From Pseudomonas laurylsulfatiphila (lineage in GTDB: Bacteria > Pseudomonadota > Gammaproteobacteria > Pseudomonadales > Pseudomonadaceae): 64,000 bases of DNA. The position numbers and the translations under genes were made by a program. Positions within the stretch are counted from its first letter, which is position 1. Each line of letters starts with the position of its first letter. This document shows, one piece after another, positions 33,688 through 40,816 of this stretch. The DNA lies in NCBI RefSeq assembly GCF_002934665.1, contig NZ_NIRS01000008.1, forward strand, positions 186,001 through 250,000. Reading direction: 5' to 3'. The notes beneath the pieces are model-generated. The model did not search any database. It saw only the letters and a list, made by a program, of their open reading frames with translations, and was not told where the DNA came from.

Positions 33688-34949
33688 GGCTGCTTGACGC
33701 TCGCGTCCCAGGCGCCCGGGAAGTAACACCCTTGGCATTTTGCCTGCGCGACCTGCTGGAGATGGAAGGAAATGCAGAACAACAGCGCCAGCGCCCAGAA
33801 ACGCAACGCAGCCGGTGAAGGTTTGAACGCAAAATTCAGAACAATCGCGACGAAAACCGGTGCCATCAGCAGGTAGTCATACAGGTACGGATGAATGGCA
33901 ACGGCCTGCGGCCACAGCAGGCTGGTCATCACGTATTGCGAAAAAAGCAGGAAGTAGAACATGCCGATGCCGGCCAACGGGGAGGTCCCCGTCGGTGCCG
34001 CAACGCCGGCAGGTTCACGCCGTTTGATCATGCGCAAACAGGCCAACTGTGCTACCAGGAACAAGATCGGCACGGCAATGGTCGCAAATGGCCGCGGGAA
34101 CTGCGGAACAAGTACCGACTTCAGGATATTGGTGAAATAAGTGGTGTCGCCATCCAGGCCAGCGCGAAACAGCCAGCCGCTGTTGGACGAGGTGAAACCC
34201 AGTGCCTTCGATATCAGTGGGGACGGCAGATAGAAGGCAACGGCCGCAACGAGGGCCACCAATGCCAGGCGACACATCCGTCTGTCGAGACCGTCGCTGC
34301 GGCATGCCCAAACCATCAGGGCGAGGCCCAGCAACGCTGCCGAGATCGGAGAAAACACTGCAAACAATACGATCACTGTCATGACCGCTGCGGACCGTTC
34401 CGGGTTTTTCCAGATCAAGAACGCAGCCAGCGCCTGAAACGCAAATATCAACGGGAACGTATTGTCGACGTTGAATCTGGCCGAAGAAATCCAGAATCCC
34501 GGCATCGACACCATGAATACGACCGATAACAGAATCAGCAGCCCCTGACCGAATGTCAGGCGCTTTTCCACCAGACGGGACAGAAAAAAGAACGTAACGC
34601 CTGCCAGCGAAATAATGTTCAGGAAAGCCCCTGTCACTCTCATCGGTAATGCCGACACATACATTTCCACTTTATAAAGGGCGTACATGTAGAACAGATA
34701 AGCCGTGGAGTGGTTGGAATACGCGATCTTTTTTGCGTAGTCCTCCATCGAATAGAAGACGAGGAAACCGTGCTGCGAAAAAGCGTGTTGCTCCCAGATG
34801 GGGAACGTGAAGTTTCTCAGGCGCTCGGGCGCCATCGCAATCTGGCTTGCCGCTTCCCGGAAGCCCAGTGAGTACACCACGCCGATGGTTATGACGATTG
34901 CCAACAAGTATAAACAGGAGAAAAGCTTATTATTTTTTATAAAGATCAT
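33684..34949 (-). CDS. Polytopic membrane protein, putative Gtr-type glycosyltransferase
   Basis: About 421 residues with roughly 9-11 membrane helices and a large periplasmic loop after helix 1 (ERLRNFTFPIWEQHAFSQHG), the general build of serotype-specific Gtr proteins and other GT-C enzymes that move a sugar from undecaprenyl phosphate to O-antigen outside the membrane. Helix 1 is preceded by MIFIKNNKLFSC. Start chosen at ATG 34949; TTG 34967 would add six residues. First gene of the operon. Acidic residues in the first loop (EQ near residue 55, ED near 70) are candidates for the catalytic base. Sequence similarity to a named Gtr is not visible, so the role comes from context. Confidence 0.7.
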   Translation of the reverse strand: MIFIKNNKLFSCLYLLAIVITIGVVYSLGFREAASQIAMAPERLRNFTFPIWEQHAFSQHGFLVFYSMEDYAKKIAYSNHSTAYLFYMYALYKVEMYVSALPMRVTGAFLNIISLAGVTFFFLSRLVEKRLTFGQGLLILLSVVFMVSMPGFWISSARFNVDNTFPLIFAFQALAAFLIWKNPERSAAVMTVIVLFAVFSPISAALLGLALMVWACRSDGLDRRMCRLALVALVAAVAFYLPSPLISKALGFTSSNSGWLFRAGLDGDTTYFTNILKSVLVPQFPRPFATIAVPILFLVAQLACLRMIKRREPAGVAAPTGTSPLAGIGMFYFLLFSQYVMTSLLWPQAVAIHPYLYDYLLMAPVFVAIVLNFAFKPSPAALRFWALALLFCISFHLQQVAQAKCQGCYFPGAWDASVKQP

Positions 34950-35193
34950 CTTTTCTAATATTCGCAATACGCTTGGGATAATTGGTGCCAGTGCGGGAGG
35001 CCCAACGCGGCATTTGCTGCCAAACGAGGTAGAATCGGGTAGCGATCGGGGGAATGGCCCGTAGTTATAGAGGATTACGGTCAGGCGGCAGCGCGATCAT
35101 AATCTAGATGTACGGTCTGGTGAAGCGCTCCTCCTGGAGAATGGCGAATTGATTCATCGTGTTGTGAATCATGGAAAAACGCCGGGACAAGCC

Positions 35194-35238
35194 ACTTGTA
35201 ATCAGTAGTTCCAGGGTTCGATTCCTGATGCCGGCACC
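35194..35238 (+). repeat. attR: partial copy of the tRNA-Thr 3' end
   Basis: ACTTGTAATCAGTAG plus T-arm and acceptor sequence match tRNA-Thr 19264-19308 at 42 of 45 positions. The 5' half of the tRNA is missing, so this is not a gene. Differences fall in the variable loop and T-stem. Confidence 0.9.
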
Positions 35239-35245
35239 CTACAAA

Positions 35246-35281
35246 ACAAAGCCCTCGTAGAAATACGAGGGCTTTGTTGTT
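35246..35281. terminator. Bidirectional terminator, probably the original tRNA-Thr terminator
   Basis: ACAAAGCCCTCGTA and TACGAGGGCTTTGT form a perfect 14-bp stem over GAAA. It lies just after attR, where the tRNA's own terminator would have been, and today serves the SDR gene on the minus strand. Confidence 0.85.
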
Positions 35282-35304
35282 TCTGTCGTCCAGGAAATCA
35301 GGTC

Positions 35305-36015
35305 TCAGTGACCTGCACTCTGCCCACCATCCACGTGCAGAATTTCGCCAGTAACAAACTTGGCGCTGTCCAGATACACGACCGCCTGCGCAATATCGTC
35401 TATCTCGCCCATGTGCCCGACCGGGTGCAGATTGCCCAGTGCTTCATGGGTTTCTGCGCCGTGCATCGGGGTCTTGATGATGCCCGGGCTGACCGCGTTC
35501 ACCCGAATCCCGCGCTTGGCGTATTCGATGGCCAGGGATTTGGTTGCCGCGTTGAGGCCGCCCTTGGTCAGCGAAGCCAAGACCGATGGCACGCCGTCGA
35601 TGGCGTGGTCCACCAGGCTGGTGGTGATGTTGACGACGTGGCCGCTGCCTTGCTTTTCCATCTCGGCGATGGCGAGTTGGGTGATATAGAAGAAGCCATT
35701 GACGTTCACCGACAACACATTGGCGTAGTCTTCTGCGGTGTACGCGGTGAACGGCTTGGCGATGAAGATCCCGGCGTTGTTGACCAGGGTATCGATGCGA
35801 CCGAAACGGGAAATCGCTTCACGGATGACGTGCCGGGCGGTTTCCGGTTCGCCGATGTCACCGGCCACGGTGAGAATGTCCGGATCGGTGGATGGCTTGA
35901 TCGAGCGCGAAGTGGCGACGATCCGGTAACCGAGTTCACGAAAGGCTTTGACCATACCGTCGCCGAGACCTTGGGATGCGCCGGTGATTACGATGACTTT
36001 TTTCGAAATGCTCAT
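35305..36015 (-). CDS. SDR family protein lacking the catalytic tyrosine
   Basis: 236 residues from ATG 36015 (AGAGG 8-12 bases upstream). The NAD(P)-binding motif TGASQGLGDG and the NNAG motif are intact, and the C-terminal SPGIIKTPMHG and VTGEILHVDGGQSAGH are standard for classical SDRs. The usual YxxxK active site reads ASLTK: the lysine is there but the tyrosine position is alanine, in VPSVLASLTKGGLNAATKS. The enzyme may therefore be non-catalytic or use another residue. It follows the DsbA-like and tautomerase genes on the same strand, 44 bases behind, probably as one operon. Substrate unknown. Confidence 0.85.
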   Translation of the reverse strand: MSISKKVIVITGASQGLGDGMVKAFRELGYRIVATSRSIKPSTDPDILTVAGDIGEPETARHVIREAISRFGRIDTLVNNAGIFIAKPFTAYTAEDYANVLSVNVNGFFYITQLAIAEMEKQGSGHVVNITTSLVDHAIDGVPSVLASLTKGGLNAATKSLAIEYAKRGIRVNAVSPGIIKTPMHGAETHEALGNLHPVGHMGEIDDIAQAVVYLDSAKFVTGEILHVDGGQSAGH

Positions 36016-36059
36016 GATGAAGACCTCTGACAATTAAAAGTGGGGGTAAAAATCTGTAA

Positions 36060-36716
36060 TCAGGCTTCAGCCGATGCCTTGGCCATTTCTCTCAACATCT
36101 GTTCGTAGTACTCGACCGATTGCGAGCCGGATACCAAGTGACGACCGTTCAGCACCATGGCCGGCACCGAGTTGATGCCGCGCTGCTGGTAGTACGCTTC
36201 AAGCTCCCGCACCTCAGCGGCGAACGCACCGGACGCCAGCACCTCTTGTGCAGTGGCCCCGTCCAGCCCCGCTTCAGTCGCCAGACTCACCAGTGCCTGG
36301 TGATCGCTCGGGTTCTGGCCTTCGCTGAAATAGCCCCGCAGCAGCACCTTCTTCAGCTCGACTTGCCGCCCTTCCTGCAACGCCCACAGCAACAAACGGT
36401 GTGCATCAAAGGTGTTGTAGAAGTGCGTGCGCTTCTCCAGATCGAACTTGAAGCCGATGGCCTCACCGCGAGCGATCTGCATGGCCTTGCCGGCGGCGAC
36501 GTCTTCAGCAGTGCGCCCGTATTTGCGCATCAAGTGCTCGACCGCTGGCTCACCTTCGGCCGGCATGGTCGGGTTCAGCTCGAACGGCTTGTAGGTCAGC
36601 TCGACCGAGACTTCCCCGGCCACGTTCTCGATCGCCTGCTCCAGCGCCGTCGCCCCCAGCGCGCACCAGGGGCACACCACATCGGAGATGAAATCGAGGG
36701 TGACGGAGGACCTCAT
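36060..36716 (-). CDS. DsbA family (FrnE/HCCA isomerase-like) oxidoreductase
   Basis: 218 residues, cytoplasmic (no signal peptide), with the thioredoxin-fold opening VTLDFISDVVCPWCALGATA (CPWC active site), the helical insert and the cis-Pro loop INSVPAMVLNGRHLVSG with QSVEYYEQML at the end. Belongs to the FrnE-like group, used in polyketide or stress pathways and often of unknown substrate. It overlaps the tautomerase gene (ATGA) and precedes the SDR gene. Confidence 0.87.
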   Translation of the reverse strand: MRSSVTLDFISDVVCPWCALGATALEQAIENVAGEVSVELTYKPFELNPTMPAEGEPAVEHLMRKYGRTAEDVAAGKAMQIARGEAIGFKFDLEKRTHFYNTFDAHRLLLWALQEGRQVELKKVLLRGYFSEGQNPSDHQALVSLATEAGLDGATAQEVLASGAFAAEVRELEAYYQQRGINSVPAMVLNGRHLVSGSQSVEYYEQMLREMAKASAEA

Positions 36717-36934
36717 GACTGCTCCTCCGCCTCGGCCAGTTGCTTGCGGTACTGGGTGGTGGTGATACCGGCGTAACCCCAGTTATCGGTGTCGACTTCC
36801 TCGATCACGATGTGGGTCAGGTCAGGGCGCTTGTTGAGGACACGTTCCAGTGTTTCAGTGATTTCGGCGATCACCTGAGCTTTCTGCTCAGTGGTAACGC
36901 CATCGCGAGTGATGCGTACGGTTACGAAAGGCAT
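36713..36934 (-). CDS. 4-oxalocrotonate tautomerase family protein
   Basis: 73 residues beginning MPFVTVRITRDGVTTEQKAQ; Pro2 becomes the catalytic N-terminal proline after Met removal. The C-terminal part (VIEEVDTDNWGYAG) is typical of the longer tautomerase subgroup. First gene of the tautomerase-DsbA-SDR unit. Physiological substrate unknown. Confidence 0.9.
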   Translation of the reverse strand: MPFVTVRITRDGVTTEQKAQVIAEITETLERVLNKRPDLTHIVIEEVDTDNWGYAGITTTQYRKQLAEAEEQS

Positions 36935-37362
36935 GAGGGCAACTCCAGTGACCTTCCCGTCGGGATGATGGGAGAGGCGTTGGAGGTGAATGTATGGGGT
37001 TGGCGGGAAGGGATAAAGGTGGGGACGGGAACTTCATTCGTTACTCAGTGTAATGAATGAATAAGCCCCGTTGACCAGGATCGCAGGTTGCGAATCGCCC
37101 TGCCCCACGCTAGGCTGCCCACATCGCTGCAAAATCAGCGACCGGGTTTGGCGACCCGACCCAAACAATAGGCGCACAGGCGCCACCATAACGATTGCTG
37201 GCGTTTTTTTTCGCTCGTATTTTTCCGTTATGGCGGCTGTGCGCGGGAGACCTTCGGGTCTGCCGGGTTCCTATTGTCCCGGTTCGCCAACCTGCGCACA
37301 GCTGCCACCCATAATCGTTTGGCGACGGTTCGTGGCAGTTCCTCAACGATAGGAGCTAGACC
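36935..37362. promoter_or_regulatory. Structured repeat region before the DUF6124-like gene
   Basis: About 430 bases, with the main structure at 37120-37345. The module GCGCACAG..GCCACC.ATAA occurs at 37172-37191 (plus), 37228-37243 (inverted) and 37294-37313 (plus). A second module, TGGCGACCCGACC..ACAATAGG, occurs at about 37149-37172 and inverted at 37271-37288. A UUCG-capped stem AGACC-TTCG-GGTCT lies at 37248-37261. The region can fold into a large cruciform or RNA structure and is probably a leader or control region for the coupled genes that follow. Confidence 0.6.
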
Positions 37363-37479
37363 ATGTATAAAATTGATTCGTCCAAAATCTGTATTTTCAC
37401 GTTCTTTGTAACCACGCTGGCCCTTCTTCGAAGGCATGCAAATACTCAACTCCTCCCAACCAGCGGAGGTGTTCAATGA
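37363..37479 (+). CDS. 38-codon leader peptide coupled to the DUF6124-like gene
   Basis: ATG 37363 follows a strong ribosome-binding site (AGGAG 7-11 bases upstream). It reads MYKIDSSKICIFTFFVTTLA then a basic, Pro-rich tail ending GGVQ. The stop overlaps the ATG of the next gene as ATGA, and a second GGAGG lies inside its end. The central hydrophobic stretch could span a membrane. The good RBS, exact overlap and position suggest a genuine small gene or a translational-coupling leader; function unknown. Confidence 0.65.
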   Translation: MYKIDSSKICIFTFFVTTLALLRRHANTQLLPTSGGVQ

Positions 37480-37769
37480 CCAATCCCCAAGATCTGAAAA
37501 CCATCGGCCTCACCCACTTCTCCTTCCACGCCAACGAACCGCTGTTTCGCGTCAATGCAGGCGTTCCGGTTATCCAGGCTCTCTACCATGCTTCCGATCT
37601 ACTCCACGTTGCCAAGCTGCTCGCAACAGACGCGGCCATGGTTCGAGATACTGATCGGCACGCTTGGGCGTCGCATTTTTTGCAGGATATGAGTAAGGCG
37701 ATCATCGATGATGTTGTGAAAGTGCTTGATGCTCCATGCAACAACCGAGTCAGCAATGTCGCGCCATGA
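37476..37769 (+). CDS. DUF6124/DUF3077-like small protein
   Basis: 97 residues. The pattern PLFRVNAGVPVIQALYHASDLLHVAKLL followed later by AWASHFLQDMSKAIIDDVV is that of the small Pseudomonas family that occurs in many copies per genome and has no known function. Helical, cytoplasmic. A GCGGAGG ribosome-binding site lies within the end of the leader peptide, so its translation is tied to that of the leader. Confidence 0.75.
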   Translation: MTNPQDLKTIGLTHFSFHANEPLFRVNAGVPVIQALYHASDLLHVAKLLATDAAMVRDTDRHAWASHFLQDMSKAIIDDVVKVLDAPCNNRVSNVAP

Positions 37770-37806
37770 TCTGAGCTGCAAGTTTAAAAAAGCCCCGAAT
37801 CAGCGG

Positions 37807-37996
37807 TAATGCTGTTCACTTACGGCCGACACTGAACCCGTGGCGAGGGAGCTTGCTCCCGCTTGAGTGCGTAGCACTCACAAAAAATGGCATTGTTGTC
37901 ACATTTCTGGGGCCGCTACGCAGCCCAGCGGGAGCAAGCTCCCTCGCCACAAAAGTAGGTGTGCCTGAAGCACCGCGCTTAAGTGAACAGCGTTAT
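37807..37996. mobile_element. 190-bp MITE-like element containing a REPIN
   Basis: Terminal inverted repeats TAATGCTGTTCACTTA (37807-37822) and TAAGTGAACAGCGTTA (37980-37995) match at 15 of 16 positions. The flanking direct repeat GAATCAGCGG (37797-37806 and 37997-38006) looks like a 10-bp target-site duplication of the IS4 type. Inside is a REPIN of the GTGGCGAGGGAGC family (37840-37950). No coding capacity, so it must have been moved in trans. Confidence 0.75.
37840..37950. repeat. REPIN (GTGGCGAGGGAGC type)
   Basis: GTGGCGAGGGAGCTTGCTCC at the left and its inverted partner GGAGCAAGCTCCCTCGCCAC at the right, 111 bp in all. Typical REP doublet of P. fluorescens-group genomes. Confidence 0.85.
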
Positions 37997-38236
37997 GAAT
38001 CAGCGGAGCCTTTTTGTTTTTCGATCAAGCTTCAGGGACTCCAAACGCAAAGCGAAAAAAGTCTAAACGCTGGCAGTCCACACATAACAAGTGGGTTGCC
38101 ATACGGATTGACGTAAGCGCCACTGCTGTCAGAGAATCGAACCAAGAGCGCGAAACCGACTGCCATCAGGTGGCGATAGCCGGCGTTAGGAACTCCGTTG
38201 ATGACCTGAAAATCAGCGCCCGGGTGAGACCTCTTT

Positions 38237-38268
38237 TAAAAAGCAGCCTTATTGGTTGCTTTTTTTTA
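38237..38268 (+). terminator. Rho-independent terminator (plus strand)
   Basis: AAAAGCAGCC and GGTTGCTTTT pair (one mismatch) over TTATT and are followed by a long T-run. Upstream transcript not identified. Confidence 0.6.
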
Positions 38269-38274
38269 TGCCCA

Positions 38275-38306
38275 CAAAAAAGCCCCGAACCAGTCGGGGC
38301 TTTTTC
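38275..38306. terminator. Terminator of the OprD porin gene (usable on both strands)
   Basis: AAAAAGCCCCGA pairs with TCGGGGCTTTTT over ACCAG. The minus-strand porin gene ends 42 bases away. Confidence 0.8.
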
Positions 38307-38347
38307 TTTCTCAGCCTCTGATCAGGCCTCGATATCGCAACCACTCA

Positions 38348-39634
38348 TCAAAAAATGTTGATCGGGTAATCCACAAACACACGCACTTCGTTGCCGCTCA
38401 CGTTGTACTCGCTGGACTTCTGCGACACGCGCAGGACCGAGCTGCGCAGTTTCACGCTGAGGTCTTTGGCCGGGCCGCTTTGGACGACGTATTTGATCTG
38501 GTTGAAGATCTCGCGCTCGGTGCCGCCTTCGCTGGTGGAGGTGGTGATGTTGTCACCGCGTACGTAGGCGAAGTTGTAGCTCAGGCCCGGTACACCGAAG
38601 GTGCTGAAGTCCAGGCCGTAGCCCAGCTGCCAGCTGCGCTCGTCTTCGGCGTTGAAGTCGGACCAGTAGGAGTTTGCCAGGTAGATGGTGTTGCCACCGT
38701 CGCCGACGCGACCCTGGTCTTTCTGGTAGCCGCCATAGGCGTAGCCCAGGTTGCTGTCACCGGTGCTGCGCTGGTGCGCGAGGGTGAACGAGTGCGGGCC
38801 GGTGATGAAGGTGGCCGCCAGGCTCCAGATTTTGTTGTCGTCGCCGGTGATACCATTTTCGCGGACGTAGGAATCGTCCAGCTTGGTGCGGTAACCGTTG
38901 AAGTCCAGGGTCAGGGACTGATCCTTGTCGATCGGGAACACGTAGTTGGCGTTCACGTATTGTTTCTTCAGCACGTCTTCGACGTCGGAAGCGTACAGCG
39001 CGGCCTTGAATTGTTCGGTGAACTGGTAGCTACCGCCCAATACGTTGATCGACTTCAAGCCACCGCTGTCACGGCCTTCAGCGCTTTTCCGCGATTCGGC
39101 GGTGAAGCGACCGGCGTCCAGTTGCAGGCCTTTGATCTCTTTGGAAGTGATCAGGGTGCCGGTGTAGCTTTCCGGCAGCAGGCGCGAATTGTCGTAGTTC
39201 AGCACCGGCAGGGCCGGCATCTGGTCGCCGTAGGTCAGGGTGGTGCTGGACAGGCGGAACTTGATCGCTGCGCCGCCCTTGGACAGGTCGTCAGCCGGCT
39301 GGCCGCTGTCGCCCTTTTTGAAGAAATCGATGCCTTGCGCGCCGCTACGGTCTTCGCTGCGCTCCAGGTTCAATGCGTACAGGCCAAAAGCGTCGACGCC
39401 CACACCCACGGTGCCTTGGGTGAAGCCGGACGAGAACGTACCGATGGCTGCCTGGCCCCACTCGGATTTATCCGGGTTGCCGTCTTTGAAGTCACGATTG
39501 ATGTAGGCGTTGCGCAGCAGCACTTTGAGGCTGCTGTCTTCAACGAAACCCTTGGATTCGGCCTGGTCGTTCGCCATGGCCTGTGTAGCGCTCAACATCC
39601 CCAGAGCGATCAGGCTGATTCGCTTGTTCAACAT
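38348..39634 (-). CDS. OprD family outer-membrane porin
   Basis: 428 residues with a signal peptide (MLNKRISLIALGMLSATQAM, cleavage near AMA|NDQ). The mature protein opens with the OprD/OccD-type EDSSLKVLLRNAYINRDFKD, followed by SEWGQAAIGTFSSGFTQGTVGVGVDAFG and alternating beta-strand patterns of an 18-stranded barrel, and ends in a phenylalanine (VFVDYPINIF), the outer-membrane sorting signal. These porins admit specific carboxylates or amino acids; the substrate cannot be set here. Monocistronic. Confidence 0.92.
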   Translation of the reverse strand: MLNKRISLIALGMLSATQAMANDQAESKGFVEDSSLKVLLRNAYINRDFKDGNPDKSEWGQAAIGTFSSGFTQGTVGVGVDAFGLYALNLERSEDRSGAQGIDFFKKGDSGQPADDLSKGGAAIKFRLSSTTLTYGDQMPALPVLNYDNSRLLPESYTGTLITSKEIKGLQLDAGRFTAESRKSAEGRDSGGLKSINVLGGSYQFTEQFKAALYASDVEDVLKKQYVNANYVFPIDKDQSLTLDFNGYRTKLDDSYVRENGITGDDNKIWSLAATFITGPHSFTLAHQRSTGDSNLGYAYGGYQKDQGRVGDGGNTIYLANSYWSDFNAEDERSWQLGYGLDFSTFGVPGLSYNFAYVRGDNITTSTSEGGTEREIFNQIKYVVQSGPAKDLSVKLRSSVLRVSQKSSEYNVSGNEVRVFVDYPINIF

Positions 39635-39717
39635 TTTGTTTTTTCCTTGATACGGTTGATACGCGCTGTGTCGAACGGCCGAAACGGCGCTATTGCGCTC
39701 TTATTTCGAGGCGAAAA

Positions 39718-39758
39718 CAAAAAGGCCCGCACACGATTTCTCGCGGCGGGCCTTTTAT
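39718..39758. terminator. Terminator of the DsbA-like gene
   Basis: AAAAGGCCCGC and GCGGGCCTTTT pair perfectly over a 15-base loop, with A-run and T-run on the two sides. It lies 136 bases after the end of the leftward DsbA-like gene and just upstream of the porin gene. Confidence 0.75.
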
Positions 39759-39893
39759 TGTTTTTGAGTCGTGGCGGTCGGCCACAGGCGTTGGGCCGAA
39801 TCGTAGCTGCGCCCTTAACGACGTGTCAATTTCATGAATCTTCTAGAAATAGGCGGAAAACGTCTAAGAAACTGCTTTACGCGGCAGGAATAT

Positions 39894-40565
39894 TCAATCG
39901 ACGCAGCCTTCGAGACCACAGGCGGCTACGGATTGGGATGAGTGCTGCTCCGGCAGCGACTGACCCAGCCACTGCGCAAATGCCTGGGGTTTGCCCAGCC
40001 ATGGCCCGATATCGATCAGGGTGAATTGGCCATTGTGTTCAAGCACCAGGGTCGGAAAGCCCTGCCCGCCCACCTTGGCCAGCAAAGCCCGGCTGTCCTT
40101 GATATGGCCTTCGGTGTCGGCTGCCTTGAAGGCTCTTTCGAAGGCTTGAGGGTCCAACCCCATACCGTGGGCCAGTTCAAACAGCACCGACTCGTCGGCG
40201 ATGCGGCGCCCTTCCACGTAGTGAGCACTTTGCAAACGCCCCAGCAACTCCAGCCCGCGACCCGCCATTTGCTCGGCAGCCAGCACTGCAGCGATGGGTG
40301 GAGCCGAGTCGAACACGGCGCTGTGATCTCGCAGCAAACCTTCGAAATAAGCTTCACCGAACGGCTGCCCGCTGTATTCGGCAATGCGCCGGTCATGGGG
40401 CATGACGTAACTGCGCAGTTGTGGCGAAACCTTTTGCCGATTGGCCCCCGTCATCATGCCGCCGCCGTGGGCAAGCACGGGCAGCACAGCCTGGGCGGCT
40501 TGCACCAGCGGTTTGGCGCCGTAGCACCAACCGCACAACGGGTCATAGATGTAATGCAGGATCAT
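39894..40565 (-). CDS. DsbA family protein (CGWC active site)
   Basis: 223 residues from ATG 40565 (GGAG 7 bases upstream; an upstream in-frame ATG at 40619 adds an unlikely leader). Opens MILHYIYDPLCGWCYGAKPL with a CGWC redox motif directly at the N-terminus and no signal peptide, the pattern of cytoplasmic DsbA-like/protein-disulfide-isomerase family members. The cis-Pro region is GGQGFPTLVLEHNGQFTLID. An extra cysteine pair-like CGLEGC lies at the very C-terminus (VAACGLEGCVD). Substrate unknown; stands alone. Confidence 0.87.
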   Translation of the reverse strand: MILHYIYDPLCGWCYGAKPLVQAAQAVLPVLAHGGGMMTGANRQKVSPQLRSYVMPHDRRIAEYSGQPFGEAYFEGLLRDHSAVFDSAPPIAAVLAAEQMAGRGLELLGRLQSAHYVEGRRIADESVLFELAHGMGLDPQAFERAFKAADTEGHIKDSRALLAKVGGQGFPTLVLEHNGQFTLIDIGPWLGKPQAFAQWLGQSLPEQHSSQSVAACGLEGCVD

Positions 40566-40757
40566 GGGAAAACTCCGACAGAAATTCAGGAAAATTCGAT
40601 GTCGGCAGATTAGCGCCACCGCAGACCCGGAAAAACGCCGGATCAGCTTTCAGTCTGTTGCTTGAATCGGTCGAATGACTGCGTAAACCCTTTGCATCAA
40701 CCAAGAAACAATTCGAAACAATCAAATGAGATAAGCTCTCAATAACGACTAACAGCA

Positions 40758-40782
40758 GCAAATGACAAGCATTACTATTCGC
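40758..40782 (+). promoter_or_regulatory. Fur box upstream of the siderophore receptor
   Basis: GCAAATGACAAGCATTACTA... over 25 bases closely follows the Pseudomonas Fur consensus GCAAATGATAA.CATT...TTTGC, 35 bases before the receptor start. It implies iron-repressed expression. Confidence 0.75.
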
Positions 40783-40816
40783 GCCCTCCACATGCTTCAA
40801 CCTAAAAATCCTACGG

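Larger units (their letters stand above)
34950..35304. other. Upstream region of the glycan operon and right island end
   Basis: Contains the promoter region of the leftward glycan operon, two GATC sites (35044, 35095), attR (35194-35238) and a bidirectional terminator. No gene. Confidence 0.6.
37791..38014 (+). terminator. Terminator split by a MITE-like insertion
   Basis: The left half AAAAAAGCCCCGAATCAGCGG (37786-37806) and the right half GAATCAGCGGAGCCTTTTT (37997-38015) together would form one ordinary hairpin terminator. They are separated by the 190-bp element and share the 10-bp GAATCAGCGG as a target duplication. Confidence 0.65.
38007..38347. other. Intergenic stretch before the OprD porin end
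   Basis: About 340 bases with no recognisable gene. Contains two terminator hairpins at 38237-38268 and 38275-38306; nothing else seen. Confidence 0.55.

Noticed and set aside
35194..35238. Second tRNA gene
   Set aside because: Only the 3' part is present; the 5' acceptor strand and D-arm are missing, so it is the island's attR.
36990..37060. Gene before the DUF6124 leader
   Set aside because: Only short frames without RBS; the sequence is mostly structured repeat DNA.
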